From contig NZ_VSRY01000173.1 in the NCBI RefSeq assembly GCF_008271805.1, positions 160,379-224,378 on the forward strand: DNA of 64,000 nt, read 5' to 3'. Shown piece after piece: positions 50,481-58,944 of the stretch (positions within the stretch are counted from its first letter, which is position 1; the number at the start of each line of letters is the position of its first letter). The notes below the pieces were generated by a model. The model worked only from the letters and a program-made list of their open reading frames with translations, had not been told where the DNA came from and made no database searches. The translations under genes and the position numbers were made by a program. The DNA comes from Streptomyces sp. TRM49041. Its GTDB lineage: Bacteria; Actinomycetota; Actinomycetes; Streptomycetales; Streptomycetaceae.

Positions 50481-50993
50481 GTGGCTTCACGCCGTGCCTG
50501 TTTGGCGCTTCTGTCTGGCTTCGCTGTCGTGGCGGCCGTGGTCGCTGTGTCCGAGACGGAGCGTGCTGCCGACGCGCCGATCGCAACCGCCCTTGTTAAC
50601 GGGGTTGCTGACAGTCAGTTGCCTCCCCTGGCGTTGGAGGACCTTTCCTACCCGGGGGCGGCCCTCATCCAGCAGCAGAAGAAGATCCTGCTGAAGAAGG
50701 GCGATGGGAACATCGTCATGGTCCCTTGCGAGGGGACGACCGACATTCTGATCAAGAACCGGGTGTCCCCGACGGTGGAGTTCTGTTTCGATGTCAGGGT
50801 CAAGCCGGGCTATCTGACCCTTGAACTGCCCGACTCGTTCGGAATCATGACCGATGCGTATCCCGTAACGGCGACCATCTCGGCAAATGGCGAGCAGAAG
50901 GTGATCAACGCCGCCGTCAATGACTATGTGCCCTTCGGTGAGGGAGTCGGCGGTCCGCGATCGGTTCTCGTCGAACTGCGCGTAATGAGCTGA
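50481..50993 (+). CDS. Secreted protein of unknown function
   Basis: A 170-residue exported protein. Signal peptide ~1-32 (RRACLALLSGFAVVAAVVAV); the mature part has a KILLKKGDGNIVMVPC segment, a beta-rich middle with two Cys (VPCEG and EFCFDVRV, possibly a disulphide) and a C-terminal VGGPRSVLVELRV. No known domain seen. GTG 50481 follows AAGGGGG. It lies 52 bp before the protease-like gene on the same strand and diverges from the toxin gene, so it belongs to the island cargo. Confidence 0.78.
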   Translation: MASRRACLALLSGFAVVAAVVAVSETERAADAPIATALVNGVADSQLPPLALEDLSYPGAALIQQQKKILLKKGDGNIVMVPCEGTTDILIKNRVSPTVEFCFDVRVKPGYLTLELPDSFGIMTDAYPVTATISANGEQKVINAAVNDYVPFGEGVGGPRSVLVELRVMS

Positions 50994-51045
50994 CTCGTAA
51001 GCAATTGCTACAGATGATATCGCTCCCTTTTGAAGGAAAGTAGTC

Positions 51046-52596
51046 ATGTATAAGTCTCGTGCGGGCGGCTCTGCTTGGCTGGGTGTTCCGATCGTGGCTG
51101 CGGTGGCCATGCCGATGGCGTGGCTGAGCGCCCCCGTCCACGCGATCACCGGCCCTGCCGGTGTCGACGCCCGCTTCTCCTTCACAGCGAAGCTGGAGAT
51201 CGGTGACGGTGACAACAAGCGGATCTGCTCCGGCGTCCTGGTCGACACTCGATGGGTTCTGACCGCTGCCTCCTGCTTCACCGGAGGGACCGCCGAGCTC
51301 AAGGCGGGCAAGCCGGCAACGAAGAGTGTCGCCACGGTCGGCCGCGTGGATCTGTCCACCACCGGGGGGCACGTCAGCGAGATCGTCGAACTGGTTCCTC
51401 GGGCCGGTCGGGACCTGGTCATGGCTCGTCTGGCAACGCCTGCGACCAATGTGACCACGGTGCCCGTCGCCACCACCCCCGCCACCATCGGTGACGCGCT
51501 GACAGCGACCGGGTACGGCAGGACCAAGACGACGTGGGTGCCCAACCAGCTTCACACCGCCGACTTCACTGTGGACACAGCTGCCGCGACCGCCATCGGT
51601 ATCAGCGGCAAGACCTCCGGTGACAGCATCTGCAAGGGCGACGCCGGCGGGCCGCTCTTGAGTCAGAGGGACGGCAAGCTGGAGCTTGTCGGTGTCAATG
51701 CCCGTTCGTGGCAGGGCGGGTGCCTCGGTGAGACCGAGACCCGCACCGACGCGCTGTCGACACGGGTCGACGACATCAGTGCGTGGATCCAGCAGCTTCG
51801 GCTGGTGCCCATGGTGCAGCAGGTCACCCGGGTCACGACCGTGGCCGACTTCAACGGTGACGGTCGCCAGGACGTCGCCGCGGTGTTGAGTGACGGCTCC
51901 CTCCACGCGTTCTACGGGCGTACTGACGGCGGTCTGCAGTACGGCCGCGAACTGTGGCACGACAAGGGGTGGGGGAAGGTCACCAAGGTCGTGGGTGGTG
52001 ACTTCAACGGCGACGGGAAGGCTGACATCGCCGCCATCTCGCCCACGGGTGCCCTCCTCCTGTACCCGGGGACGGGTCACGACGGCAAGCTCGGTGCCGC
52101 GCGCGCGATGTGGAAGGACAACACCTGGGACAGTAAGCGCCCCTTGGCGCGGTACAAGGTGGACGGGACGGGCCGGGACGGCATCGTCCTGCAGGCTGAC
52201 GACGGGTCCCTGCTCGGCTACCCCAGTGGTGGCGATGGGGTGCTGACTGGTGAGCGGCGAACGCTGTGGCCAGACAAGACCTGGAACAAGCGACTCATCG
52301 CCGCCGGGGATCTGAACGGTGACACCTTCGACGATGTCGTCGCCGTGGCGGCGGACGGGAAGCTTCACTGGTACCCGGGCAACGCCCAGCGCACCCTGGG
52401 GGGCGCTCGGTCCCTGTGGCACGACACCAGCTGGTCGGGCATGGGGACGGTTCTCGCCGGTGACGTCAACGGTGACGGTAAGGGTGACCTCCTCGGCCGC
52501 GTCACTTCCGGGGGGCTGTACTGGTACGCGGGTGATGGAGCCGGTGCCATCGCGCCCGGCCGCCTGATGTGGCCCAGCTCGGCCTCGGCGAACTGA
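51046..52596 (+). CDS. Trypsin-fold pseudoprotease with FG-GAP/VCBS repeats
   Basis: A 516-residue exported protein. Signal peptide ~1-33; an S1-type trypsin fold (~40-255) and a C-terminal beta-propeller (~260-515) of about five FG-GAP repeats, several with Ca-binding D-x-N-x-D-G (DFNGDGRQD, DFNGDGKAD, DLNGDTFDD, DVNGDGKGD). The catalytic His is replaced by Ser (WVLTAASCF) and the nucleophile Ser by Ala (CKGDAGGPLL); the Asp is kept (GRDLVMARL). It cannot act as a serine protease; binding to a surface or polymer is more likely. ATG 51046 follows GAAGGAAAG. An 18-bp terminator hairpin follows. Confidence 0.9.
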   Translation: MYKSRAGGSAWLGVPIVAAVAMPMAWLSAPVHAITGPAGVDARFSFTAKLEIGDGDNKRICSGVLVDTRWVLTAASCFTGGTAELKAGKPATKSVATVGRVDLSTTGGHVSEIVELVPRAGRDLVMARLATPATNVTTVPVATTPATIGDALTATGYGRTKTTWVPNQLHTADFTVDTAAATAIGISGKTSGDSICKGDAGGPLLSQRDGKLELVGVNARSWQGGCLGETETRTDALSTRVDDISAWIQQLRLVPMVQQVTRVTTVADFNGDGRQDVAAVLSDGSLHAFYGRTDGGLQYGRELWHDKGWGKVTKVVGGDFNGDGKADIAAISPTGALLLYPGTGHDGKLGAARAMWKDNTWDSKRPLARYKVDGTGRDGIVLQADDGSLLGYPSGGDGVLTGERRTLWPDKTWNKRLIAAGDLNGDTFDDVVAVAADGKLHWYPGNAQRTLGGARSLWHDTSWSGMGTVLAGDVNGDGKGDLLGRVTSGGLYWYAGDGAGAIAPGRLMWPSSASAN

Positions 52597-52604
52597 CGCA
52601 CGCC

Positions 52605-52644
52605 CGCAGTCGGGGGCACGGCATCCGCCGTGCCCCCGACTGCG
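52605..52644 (+). terminator. 18-bp perfect hairpin terminator
   Basis: CGCAGTCGGGGGCACGGC (52605-52622) and its complement (52627-52644) with a 4-base loop, nine bp after the pseudoprotease stop. Confidence 0.85.
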
Positions 52645-52768
52645 TTCACCGGAGTGCCGACACGGTAGTGCAGGTCAGGTGTCCGGTCGGCGCCTGCCCT
52701 GTGCCGACTCGGGGCGGCGGGCCCGGCCGAGCCGGGCTCTGGCGGCGAACATCCAGGCGTGCGCCCGC

Positions 52769-52890
52769 GCGCCTTCGGTCGGTGGGTGCGGTCCGGGCCG
52801 CGGCGGGTCACCTCCTCGGGGTCGGCGGCCTCGGGTACGGGAGAAGTGGCCCGGGTATCGCCGCCAACCCCTGCCGGGGCAACCCGCCAC
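52769..52890 (+). repeat. 122-bp direct repeat, right copy
   Basis: Right partner of 44492-44613 (118/122 identical, same orientation). It lies in the 324-bp gap between the pseudoprotease and the HATPase gene; besides the terminator at 52605-52644, nothing else is seen in that gap. Confidence 0.88.
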
Positions 52891-52920
52891 GGCCCCTCCG
52901 TCGCCGTCCGGCGGGTGGCC

Positions 52921-53379
52921 TCAGTCGGTCGGGCCGGGGTGGTCCCGCTCCGGTGCGAGGTCCAGTTCCGCCCATACCGTCTTGCGGGGGGTCGGGCCTT
53001 CCGTGACTCCCCAGCGGGCGGCCAGTGCCTTGACGATCAGCAGTCCGCGTCCGCTCTCGCTGTCGGTCGGGGGTGTCTGCGGGGTGGGCAGCCGGTCGGG
53101 GCGGGTGTCGGTCGCCTCGATGCGCAGGACGCTGTCGGCGGAGGTGAGGCGGAGGGTGAGGAGGAAGAACCGTCCCGGTACCCGGCCGTGGACGGCGGCG
53201 TTCGCGGCGAGTTCGGCGACCACCTGGAGGGCGTCGCCTGTCACGGCCCGCGTGGCGGTACCCCCGCTCAGCCAGAGAGCGGCGAGTTCCCGGGCCAGGC
53301 GTGCGCCCGTCCGGGAGGGGTGCAGGCGCACGCTCAAGACCTCCTGGCGGGCAAGTGGTTGAGGGGTTCTGTGGTTCAT
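52921..53379 (-). CDS. HATPase-type ATP-binding protein (RsbW-like)
   Basis: A 152-residue single GHKL/HATPase domain protein. N-box VVAELAANAAVHGRVPG, a D-x-R segment (EATDTRPDRLP) and a G-box region SGRGLLIVKALAARWGV are visible. Such stand-alone kinase folds act as anti-sigma/serine-kinase-like regulators and very often sit beside XRE-DUF5753 and DUF397 genes in Streptomyces, as here. ATG 53379; divergent from the XRE gene by 137 bp. Partner proteins unknown. Confidence 0.9.
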   Translation of the reverse strand: MNHRTPQPLARQEVLSVRLHPSRTGARLARELAALWLSGGTATRAVTGDALQVVAELAANAAVHGRVPGRFFLLTLRLTSADSVLRIEATDTRPDRLPTPQTPPTDSESGRGLLIVKALAARWGVTEGPTPRKTVWAELDLAPERDHPGPTD

Positions 53380-53516
53380 GTCACAGATCCTGGGGGTGGC
53401 TACGCTGTGGCTGTCAGTGATGTCCCGCGTGCGTACAGTCACTGTCGGGGCTGGTCCGTACGTGTCCGGCCTGTCCGGAAGCAGCGCAGGGCTGCGGTGG
53501 TGTCGGAGGTGGGGCG

Positions 53517-54395
53517 TTGGCGGCTGAGGCCGATGGGGTGCGGCAGCTCGTGGGGGACGCGGACGAGTCGGGGTGGGACGTCGACCCGGACGACGAGTCG
53601 GGGGCGGCGGTCGTCGCGACGGTGGGGCGGCAGCTCAAGCTGCACCGGGAGGCCGCCGGGCTGAAGGCGGTCGAGTTCGGCGAGCTGCTCGGGTATGGGG
53701 AGGACCTCGTCTACAAGGTGGAGGCCGGCAAGCGGATTCCCCGGCCCGAGTACCTGGACAGGGCGGACAAGGTGCTGAACGCGCGGGGGCTGATCGCCGC
53801 GATGAGCAAGGACGTGGAGGAGGTCAGGTACCCCAGGAAGGTTCGGGACCTGGCGAGGATGGAGGCGCGGGCCGTCGAGATGGGGTTGTACGGCAATCAC
53901 AACATTCATGGCTTGTTGCAGACCGAGGAACACATGCGGGCGCTGTTCGACGTGTGGCTCCCCGCCTACTCGGATGAGGAGATGGAGCGCATCGTGGCCG
54001 GGCGACTGGCCCGACATGCGGTCTTCGACAGGTCGCCAGCGCCGACTCTCAGTTTCGTCCAAGAAGAGGTGACGCTCCGGCGCCCTGTCGGGGGCAGAAT
54101 GGTATGGCGTCGGCAGCTCGAACGGCTGCTTGAACTAGGTCAGTTGCGGAACGTGTCGATCCAGGTGATCCCGACTGATCGCGAGGAGCACGTCGGCACG
54201 GGCGGGCTGATCGAGGTACTCAAGTTTCCTGACGGCACCGCCGTGGGGCGTTCCGAGGGTGCGTTCGGTGGGCGGCCCGTCTCCGATCCGAAGCACGTCA
54301 GGATCCTCGAACTGCGGTATGGCATGATCCGGGCGCAGGCCCTCACGCCCCGAGAGTCGCGGGCCCTGATCGAGCAGATGCTGGGAGAGACATGA
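53517..54395 (+). CDS. XRE-family regulator with DUF5753 domain
   Basis: A 292-residue regulator. The helix-turn-helix is at ~35-95 (VGRQLKLHREAAGLKAVEFG, GYGEDLVYKVEAGKRIPRPE) and the DUF5753 domain at ~115-285 (YGNHNIHGLLQTEEHMRALF, FVQEEVTLRRPVGGRMVWR, SIQVIPTDREEHVG). TTG 53517 is supported by GGAGG seven bases upstream. Its stop overlaps the DUF397 start (ATGA). This is the BldB/AbaA-like pairing type seen many times in each Streptomyces genome, with roles in development and antibiotic control in some cases. Confidence 0.93.
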   Translation: MAAEADGVRQLVGDADESGWDVDPDDESGAAVVATVGRQLKLHREAAGLKAVEFGELLGYGEDLVYKVEAGKRIPRPEYLDRADKVLNARGLIAAMSKDVEEVRYPRKVRDLARMEARAVEMGLYGNHNIHGLLQTEEHMRALFDVWLPAYSDEEMERIVAGRLARHAVFDRSPAPTLSFVQEEVTLRRPVGGRMVWRRQLERLLELGQLRNVSIQVIPTDREEHVGTGGLIEVLKFPDGTAVGRSEGAFGGRPVSDPKHVRILELRYGMIRAQALTPRESRALIEQMLGET

Positions 54396-54598
54396 TCAGC
54401 AACTCCACCCACGACAGCCCCGGCCTGGAGTGGTTCAAGAGCAGCCACAGCAGCAGTGGCGACGGCAACGACTGCATCGAGGTGGCGATGTCCCCCGTCG
54501 CCGTCCACGTGCGCGATTCCAAGAACGTCGACGGTGCCCGCCTCGCGGTCAGCCCAGAGGCGTTCACCGCCTTCGTCGGCTACGCGTCGCGGGGCTGA
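54392..54598 (+). CDS. DUF397-domain protein
   Basis: A 68-residue protein with the DUF397 signature: EWFKSSHSSSGDGNDCIEVA, VHVRDSKNVDGARLAVSPEA and a short C-terminal FTAFVGYA. It is translationally coupled to the XRE-DUF5753 gene by ATGA overlap. DUF397 proteins are thought to act together with the XRE partner, but biochemical function is not established. Confidence 0.94.
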   Translation: MISNSTHDSPGLEWFKSSHSSSGDGNDCIEVAMSPVAVHVRDSKNVDGARLAVSPEAFTAFVGYASRG

Positions 54599-54751
54599 CG
54601 GCCTCCGTGCGGGACGGCGGAGGGGCCTCGTCGGCTTGTCCACGCCGGGGTCCACTTCGCACGCGGTGGCGTTGCCGGTCGACCTCAGAGGTTCGCGGTC
54701 TGGCCGATCGAGAAGGTGGTGCCGGGAGCGGTGTGAGGCAGAATCGGCCCC

Positions 54752-55342
54752 ATGACAAGCCCTGAGCAGCCCGGTACTTCTGGGACACCGTCGGAGCCCG
54801 CCTACCCCGACCGCGTCTACCGGTCGGTCCTGGCCATGCTGGGCGGTCTGCTGCTGCTCGGTGTCGGCCTCTGGATGGGCGTCGACGCCATGATCCGCGG
54901 CGACGGCCGCACGCCGTGGGTGGCCGCCGCGTCCCTGCTGCTGGGTGTGCCGCTGGTCGTCGCCTTCACCTTCCGGCCCGCCGTGTACGCCAACGACGAC
55001 CGGATGCGGGTCCGGAACCCGTTCCGCACGGTCGTCGTGCCCTGGGGGGCGGTGGACGCGCTGCGCGCCACGTACTCCACCGAGGTCGTCACCCACGACG
55101 GCGCCAAGTACCAGCTGTGGGCGGTCCCGGTGTCGATGCGCCAGCGCAAGCTGGCCGTGCGCAGCGGCGGCAAGGTCCTCGTGGGCGCCGAGAGCACCCT
55201 CCACGAGCTCCGCACCCTCGCCGAGCAGAACGCCGTCCGCCCGACGGCCAAGGGAGACCCGGAGTGCCGCTGGGCCTACGAAGTCCTGGCGCCCGCGGCC
55301 GCGGGCCTGGTGGCCCTGGTCCTCCTCCTGGCCCTCGCCTGA
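54752..55342 (+). CDS. PH-domain membrane protein
   Basis: A 196-residue membrane protein. Two helices at ~28-48 and 58-75, a bacterial PH-like domain (~80-165; RPAVYANDDRMRVRNPFRTV, VVPWGAVDALRATYSTEVVT) and a C-terminal helix. The N-P-F-R-T-V-V-V-P-W strand is typical of this family. ATG 54752. It is convergent with the phosphohexomutase gene, sharing the hairpin at 55395-55424. The role is unknown; such proteins are common single genes in actinobacteria. Confidence 0.88.
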   Translation: MTSPEQPGTSGTPSEPAYPDRVYRSVLAMLGGLLLLGVGLWMGVDAMIRGDGRTPWVAAASLLLGVPLVVAFTFRPAVYANDDRMRVRNPFRTVVVPWGAVDALRATYSTEVVTHDGAKYQLWAVPVSMRQRKLAVRSGGKVLVGAESTLHELRTLAEQNAVRPTAKGDPECRWAYEVLAPAAAGLVALVLLLALA

Positions 55343-55394
55343 GCCCCGCCACACCCTGTTCTGATCCGTCCGCCGGGAGGCCGAGCACGGTGAA

Positions 55395-55424
55395 GGGCCG
55401 CCCCGGACAAGTCCAGGACGGCCC
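55395..55424. terminator. Hairpin between convergent genes
   Basis: GGGCCGCCCCGGAC (55395-55408) and GTCCAGGACGGCCC (55411-55424) form a 14-bp stem with two mismatches and a very short loop, between the PH-protein and phosphohexomutase genes. Confidence 0.6.
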
Positions 55425-55439
55425 GTCGACCGGAGTGGG

Positions 55440-57161
55440 TCAGATGCCGGCCGAAGCAGCCAGGTCGCGCTTGATGCCGGACAGGACCTGCGTGGCGCGC
55501 TCGCGGGCGCCCGTCAGCTCCGTCGCGTCCGCGACCGGGACGATGACCTCCAGGTAGCACTTCAGCTTGGGTTCCGTGCCGCTCGGGCGGACGATGACGC
55601 GGGCCTTGTAGTCGCCCTCCAGGTAGTAGCGGAGGCCGTCCGTGGGGGGCAGGGAGCCGGTGCCGTGCGTCAGGTCCTCGGCGGACACGACCGGCAGGCC
55701 CGCCAGCCGGGCCGGGGGGACCTCCCGCAGGCGGCGCATCGCGTCCGCGATGACCGTCAGGTCCTCGACGCGGACCGACAGCTGGTCCGTGGCGTGCAGG
55801 CCGTGGGCCACCGCCAGGTCGTCCAGGAGGTCGGTGAGCGTGCGGCCCCGGGACTTCAGTTCCGAGGCCAGTTCGGCGACCAGCAGCGCCGCCGTGATGC
55901 CGTCCTTGTCGCGGACTCCCTCCGGGTCGACGCAGTAGCCGAGTGCCTCCTCGTAGCCGTAGCGCAGGCCGTCCACCCGGGCGATCCACTTGAAGCCCGT
56001 CAGGGTTTCCGTGTGCGGCACGCCCGCCGCCGCCGCGATGCGGCCGAGGAGCGAGGACGAGACGATCGACTCCGCGAAGACGCCCTTCGCGCCCTTGTGC
56101 ACCAGGTGCTCCGCCAGCAGCGCGCCCACCTCGTCGCCGCGCAGCATGCGCCAGCCGCCCTCCGCCGCCGCGTCCGGCACCGCCACCGCGCAGCGGTCCG
56201 CGTCCGGGTCGTTGGCGATGACGATGTCGGGCTGGACCTCGCGGGCCTTCGCGAACGCCAGGTCCATGGCGCCCGGCTCCTCCGGGTTCGGGAACGCGAC
56301 CGTCGGGAAGGCCGGGTCCGGCTCCGCCTGTTCGGCCACCAGGACCGGGGCCGGGAAGCCCGCGCGGGCGAACGCCGCCAGGACCACGTCCTTCCCCACG
56401 CCGTGCATCGCCGTGTACACGACCCGCGCCGTACGGGGCGTGCCCGGCGTCAGGACCTTGTCCGTGCGGGACAGATAGGACTCCAGGACCTCGTCGCCCA
56501 GCGTCTCCCAGCCTCCCCCGCTCCCGGCTTCGCCCGAGCCCGGGGACCCCCACTCCGCGCGAGGTACGTCCGCCAGGGACCGTACGGCGGCGATCCGGGC
56601 CGCGATCTCCGTGTCCGCCGGCGGCACGATCTGCGAGCCGTCGCCCAGATACACCTTGTAGCCGTTGTCGCGCGGCGGGTTGTGGCTCGCGGTCACCTCG
56701 ACGCCCGCGACCGCGCCCAGGTGCCTTATGGCGTACGCCAGGACCGGCGTCGGCAGCGGGTACGGGAGGAGCGCCGCGCGCAGGCCCGCGCCGACCATCA
56801 CCGCGGCCGTGTCGCGGGCGAAGTCGGCCGACTTGTAGCGGGCGTCGTAGCCGATCACCACGAGGCCCGCGCCGGTCTTCCCCGCGGGCGCCTCCTCGGC
56901 CTTCAGATACGCGGCGAGACCGGCCGCGGCGCGGATGACCACCGAGCGGTTCATCCGCATGGGCCCGGCGCCCAGCTCGCCGCGCAGCCCGGCCGTGCCG
57001 AACTGCAGCGTGCCGCCGAAGCGGGCGGCGAGCTCGTCGAGGTCCCGGGCCGCGAGGAGCCCGGCGAGCTCGTCGCGGGTCTCCGGGTCGGGGTCCTCGG
57101 CCAGCCACGCCTCCGCCTGCGCGATGAGGTCCTGCTCGTCCTGCCGCAGGTTCTGCTGCAC
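55440..57161 (-). CDS. Phospho-sugar mutase (phosphohexomutase family), possible phosphopentomutase
   Basis: A 573-residue alpha-D-phosphohexomutase with all four domains. The phospho-serine loop is TASHNPPRDNGYKVY, the Mg loop DPDADRCAV, the sugar loop GYEEALGYCVDPEGVRDKDG and the phosphate loop RPSGTEPKLKCY. GTG 57161 has GGGAGG nine bases upstream. Annotated as phosphomannomutase in relatives. It lies 142 bp downstream of purine nucleoside phosphorylase on the same strand, while no DeoB-type phosphopentomutase appears in the window. I infer it may convert (deoxy)ribose-1-phosphate to the 5-phosphate. Confidence 0.93.
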   Translation of the reverse strand: MQQNLRQDEQDLIAQAEAWLAEDPDPETRDELAGLLAARDLDELAARFGGTLQFGTAGLRGELGAGPMRMNRSVVIRAAAGLAAYLKAEEAPAGKTGAGLVVIGYDARYKSADFARDTAAVMVGAGLRAALLPYPLPTPVLAYAIRHLGAVAGVEVTASHNPPRDNGYKVYLGDGSQIVPPADTEIAARIAAVRSLADVPRAEWGSPGSGEAGSGGGWETLGDEVLESYLSRTDKVLTPGTPRTARVVYTAMHGVGKDVVLAAFARAGFPAPVLVAEQAEPDPAFPTVAFPNPEEPGAMDLAFAKAREVQPDIVIANDPDADRCAVAVPDAAAEGGWRMLRGDEVGALLAEHLVHKGAKGVFAESIVSSSLLGRIAAAAGVPHTETLTGFKWIARVDGLRYGYEEALGYCVDPEGVRDKDGITAALLVAELASELKSRGRTLTDLLDDLAVAHGLHATDQLSVRVEDLTVIADAMRRLREVPPARLAGLPVVSAEDLTHGTGSLPPTDGLRYYLEGDYKARVIVRPSGTEPKLKCYLEVIVPVADATELTGARERATQVLSGIKRDLAASAGI

Positions 57162-57303
57162 GGGGTCTGCCTCCCTGGTGATGTCGTACGCGTCGCGTCT
57201 ACGGGGTGTGGGGTGTGATACCCGGTGCCCGGTGGGCGCCGACACCCCTCCGTCCGGCCGGGACGGTGTCACACGCCGTCTGCCCCGGCCTTCGGGTGCC
57301 GGC

Positions 57304-58128
57304 TCAGATCCGCTCCAGCACGCGGGTGAGGAGCTGGCCCATCCGCGCCGCCGAGTCACGGCCGGCCTGGAGGACCTCCTCGTGGTTGAGAGGCTCACCC
57401 GAAAGGCCCGCGGCCAGGTTGGTGACGAGGGAGATGCCCAGGACCTCGGCGCCGGCCTCGCGGGCCGCGATGGCTTCGAGGACGGTCGACATGCCGACCA
57501 GGTCGCCGCCGAGCACCCGGACCATGTTGATCTCGGCCGGGGTCTCGTAGTGCGGGCCGGGGAACTGGACGTACACGCCCTCCTCGAGGGACGGGTCCAC
57601 CTCCTTGCACATCGCGCGCAGCCGCGGCGAGTACAGGTCCGTCAGGTCGACGAAGTTCGCGCCCTCGATCGGCGACGCCGCGGTGAGGTTGAGGTGGTCG
57701 CTGATGAGGACCGGCTGGCCGGGGCGCATGCCCTCGCGCAGGCCGCCGCAGCCGTTGGTCAGGACGACGGTCTTGCAGCCGGCCGCGACGGCGGTGCGCA
57801 CACCGTGGGCGACGGCGGCGACGCCGCGGCCCTCGTAGAAGTGCGTACGGCCGAGGAAGACCAGGGCGCGCTTGTCGCCGATGCGGTACGAGCGGATCTT
57901 GCCGCCGTGCCCCTCGACGGCCGGCGGCGGGAAGCCGGGCAGCTCGGTGACCGGGTACTCGGCCTCGGGGGCGCCGAGCGCGTCGGCGGCCGGGGCCCAG
58001 CCGGAGCCCATCACGAGGGCGACGTCGTGGTTCTCGGCGCCCGTCAGCTCGCGCAGGCGCGCGGCGGCGGCTCCCGCGGCGGCGTGGGGGTCGTCCTGGC
58101 GGTGGTCCGGGGTAACAGATGCGTTCAC
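57304..58128 (-). CDS. punA: Purine nucleoside phosphorylase (trimeric type)
   Basis: A 274-residue enzyme splitting inosine/guanosine to base and (deoxy)ribose-1-phosphate. VALVMGSGWAPAADALG, FLGRTHFYEGRG, VVLTNGCGGLREGM, QFPGPHYETPAEINMVR and GMSTVLEAIAAREAG, then SLVTNLAAG, match the trimeric PNP family. GTG 58128 is preceded 26 bp upstream by an exact operator. It takes the inosine made by adenosine deaminase and probably shares a transcript with the phosphohexomutase. Confidence 0.95.
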   Translation of the reverse strand: MNASVTPDHRQDDPHAAAGAAAARLRELTGAENHDVALVMGSGWAPAADALGAPEAEYPVTELPGFPPPAVEGHGGKIRSYRIGDKRALVFLGRTHFYEGRGVAAVAHGVRTAVAAGCKTVVLTNGCGGLREGMRPGQPVLISDHLNLTAASPIEGANFVDLTDLYSPRLRAMCKEVDPSLEEGVYVQFPGPHYETPAEINMVRVLGGDLVGMSTVLEAIAAREAGAEVLGISLVTNLAAGLSGEPLNHEEVLQAGRDSAARMGQLLTRVLERI

Positions 58129-58153
58129 GCGGATGAGGGTAACCCGTCTGGGC

Positions 58154-58165
58154 CTACGCGCGTAG
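58154..58165. promoter_or_regulatory. Nucleoside-regulon operator CTACGCGCGTAG (exact)
   Basis: A perfect palindrome 25 bp upstream of the purine nucleoside phosphorylase start, the fourth exact copy in the window. Confidence 0.78.
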
Positions 58166-58229
58166 ATGACAGGCCCTACGGTGTTCGTATCGTTGTCTTG
58201 TCGCTTCCGACGAACTGAGCGGTTCCGCG

Positions 58230-58667
58230 TCAGCAGGGGCGTTTGCGCAGTTCCATCACATAGTCGTGCGGTGCGCCCGCGGACTCCGCGGCGTCCGCGA
58301 TCTCGCCCAGGTAGCGGGCGGAGGGCAGGCCGCCCTCGTAGCCGTTCAGGACGTACACCCAGGCGGGCTCCTCGCCGTCCAGGGTGTGCACGCGGACCCG
58401 CATACGCCGGTAGATGTCGAGCCCGACGCCCTCCCAGCGGTCCATCGAGTCCTCGTCCATCGGGGCGATGTCGTACAGCGCGACGAAGACCTGGGAGCGC
58501 GGGGCCTCGACGATGGTGGGGAGCGCCCCCTCCCAGCCCATCTGCTCGCCGCCGAAGGTCAGCCGCCAGCCGTTCAGCCAGCCCGTGCCGCGCAGCGGGG
58601 AGTGCGGGGCGCGGCGCGTCATCAGCCGCGCGTCGAGGTTGCCGGCGTACGCGGCGTAGAGCGACAT
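58230..58667 (-). CDS. Gamma-glutamylcyclotransferase-fold protein
   Basis: A 145-residue AIG2/GGCT-like protein. MSLYAAYAGNLDARLMTRRA has the Y-x-(G)-N-L substrate loop of the fold; VFVALYDIAPMDEDSMDRWE carries an acidic residue at the usual catalytic region, and WVYVLNGYEGGLPSARYLGE follows. ATG 58667; the longer open frame lies over the divergent flavoprotein gene and is rejected. The substrate is unknown; the fold acts on gamma-glutamyl amines or peptides. Confidence 0.85.
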   Translation of the reverse strand: MSLYAAYAGNLDARLMTRRAPHSPLRGTGWLNGWRLTFGGEQMGWEGALPTIVEAPRSQVFVALYDIAPMDEDSMDRWEGVGLDIYRRMRVRVHTLDGEEPAWVYVLNGYEGGLPSARYLGEIADAAESAGAPHDYVMELRKRPC

Positions 58668-58944
58668 GGGATCGAGGGTACGGGAGGTGCGGGGGTGGGC
58701 GCTGGTCCCGCCCGGCGGCCGGGGGACGCACGGCTCACGCGGAAGGACCACCGGCTCGCGCGGAAGGACGTCCGGTCGGCGCGGAAGCACGCCCGGCTCG
58801 GGCCGAAGGAGGCCCCGGGGCTGAGTCGCGTCGCGCGGTGCGGGACAATGAAGGACGTACTCCCATCCAACGAGGACAACTCCCGACCCCCGGGCCCGCA
58901 CAGTCCGCGGGGTTGCCGTGACGAGAGCGCGAGGCGTAACCCCA

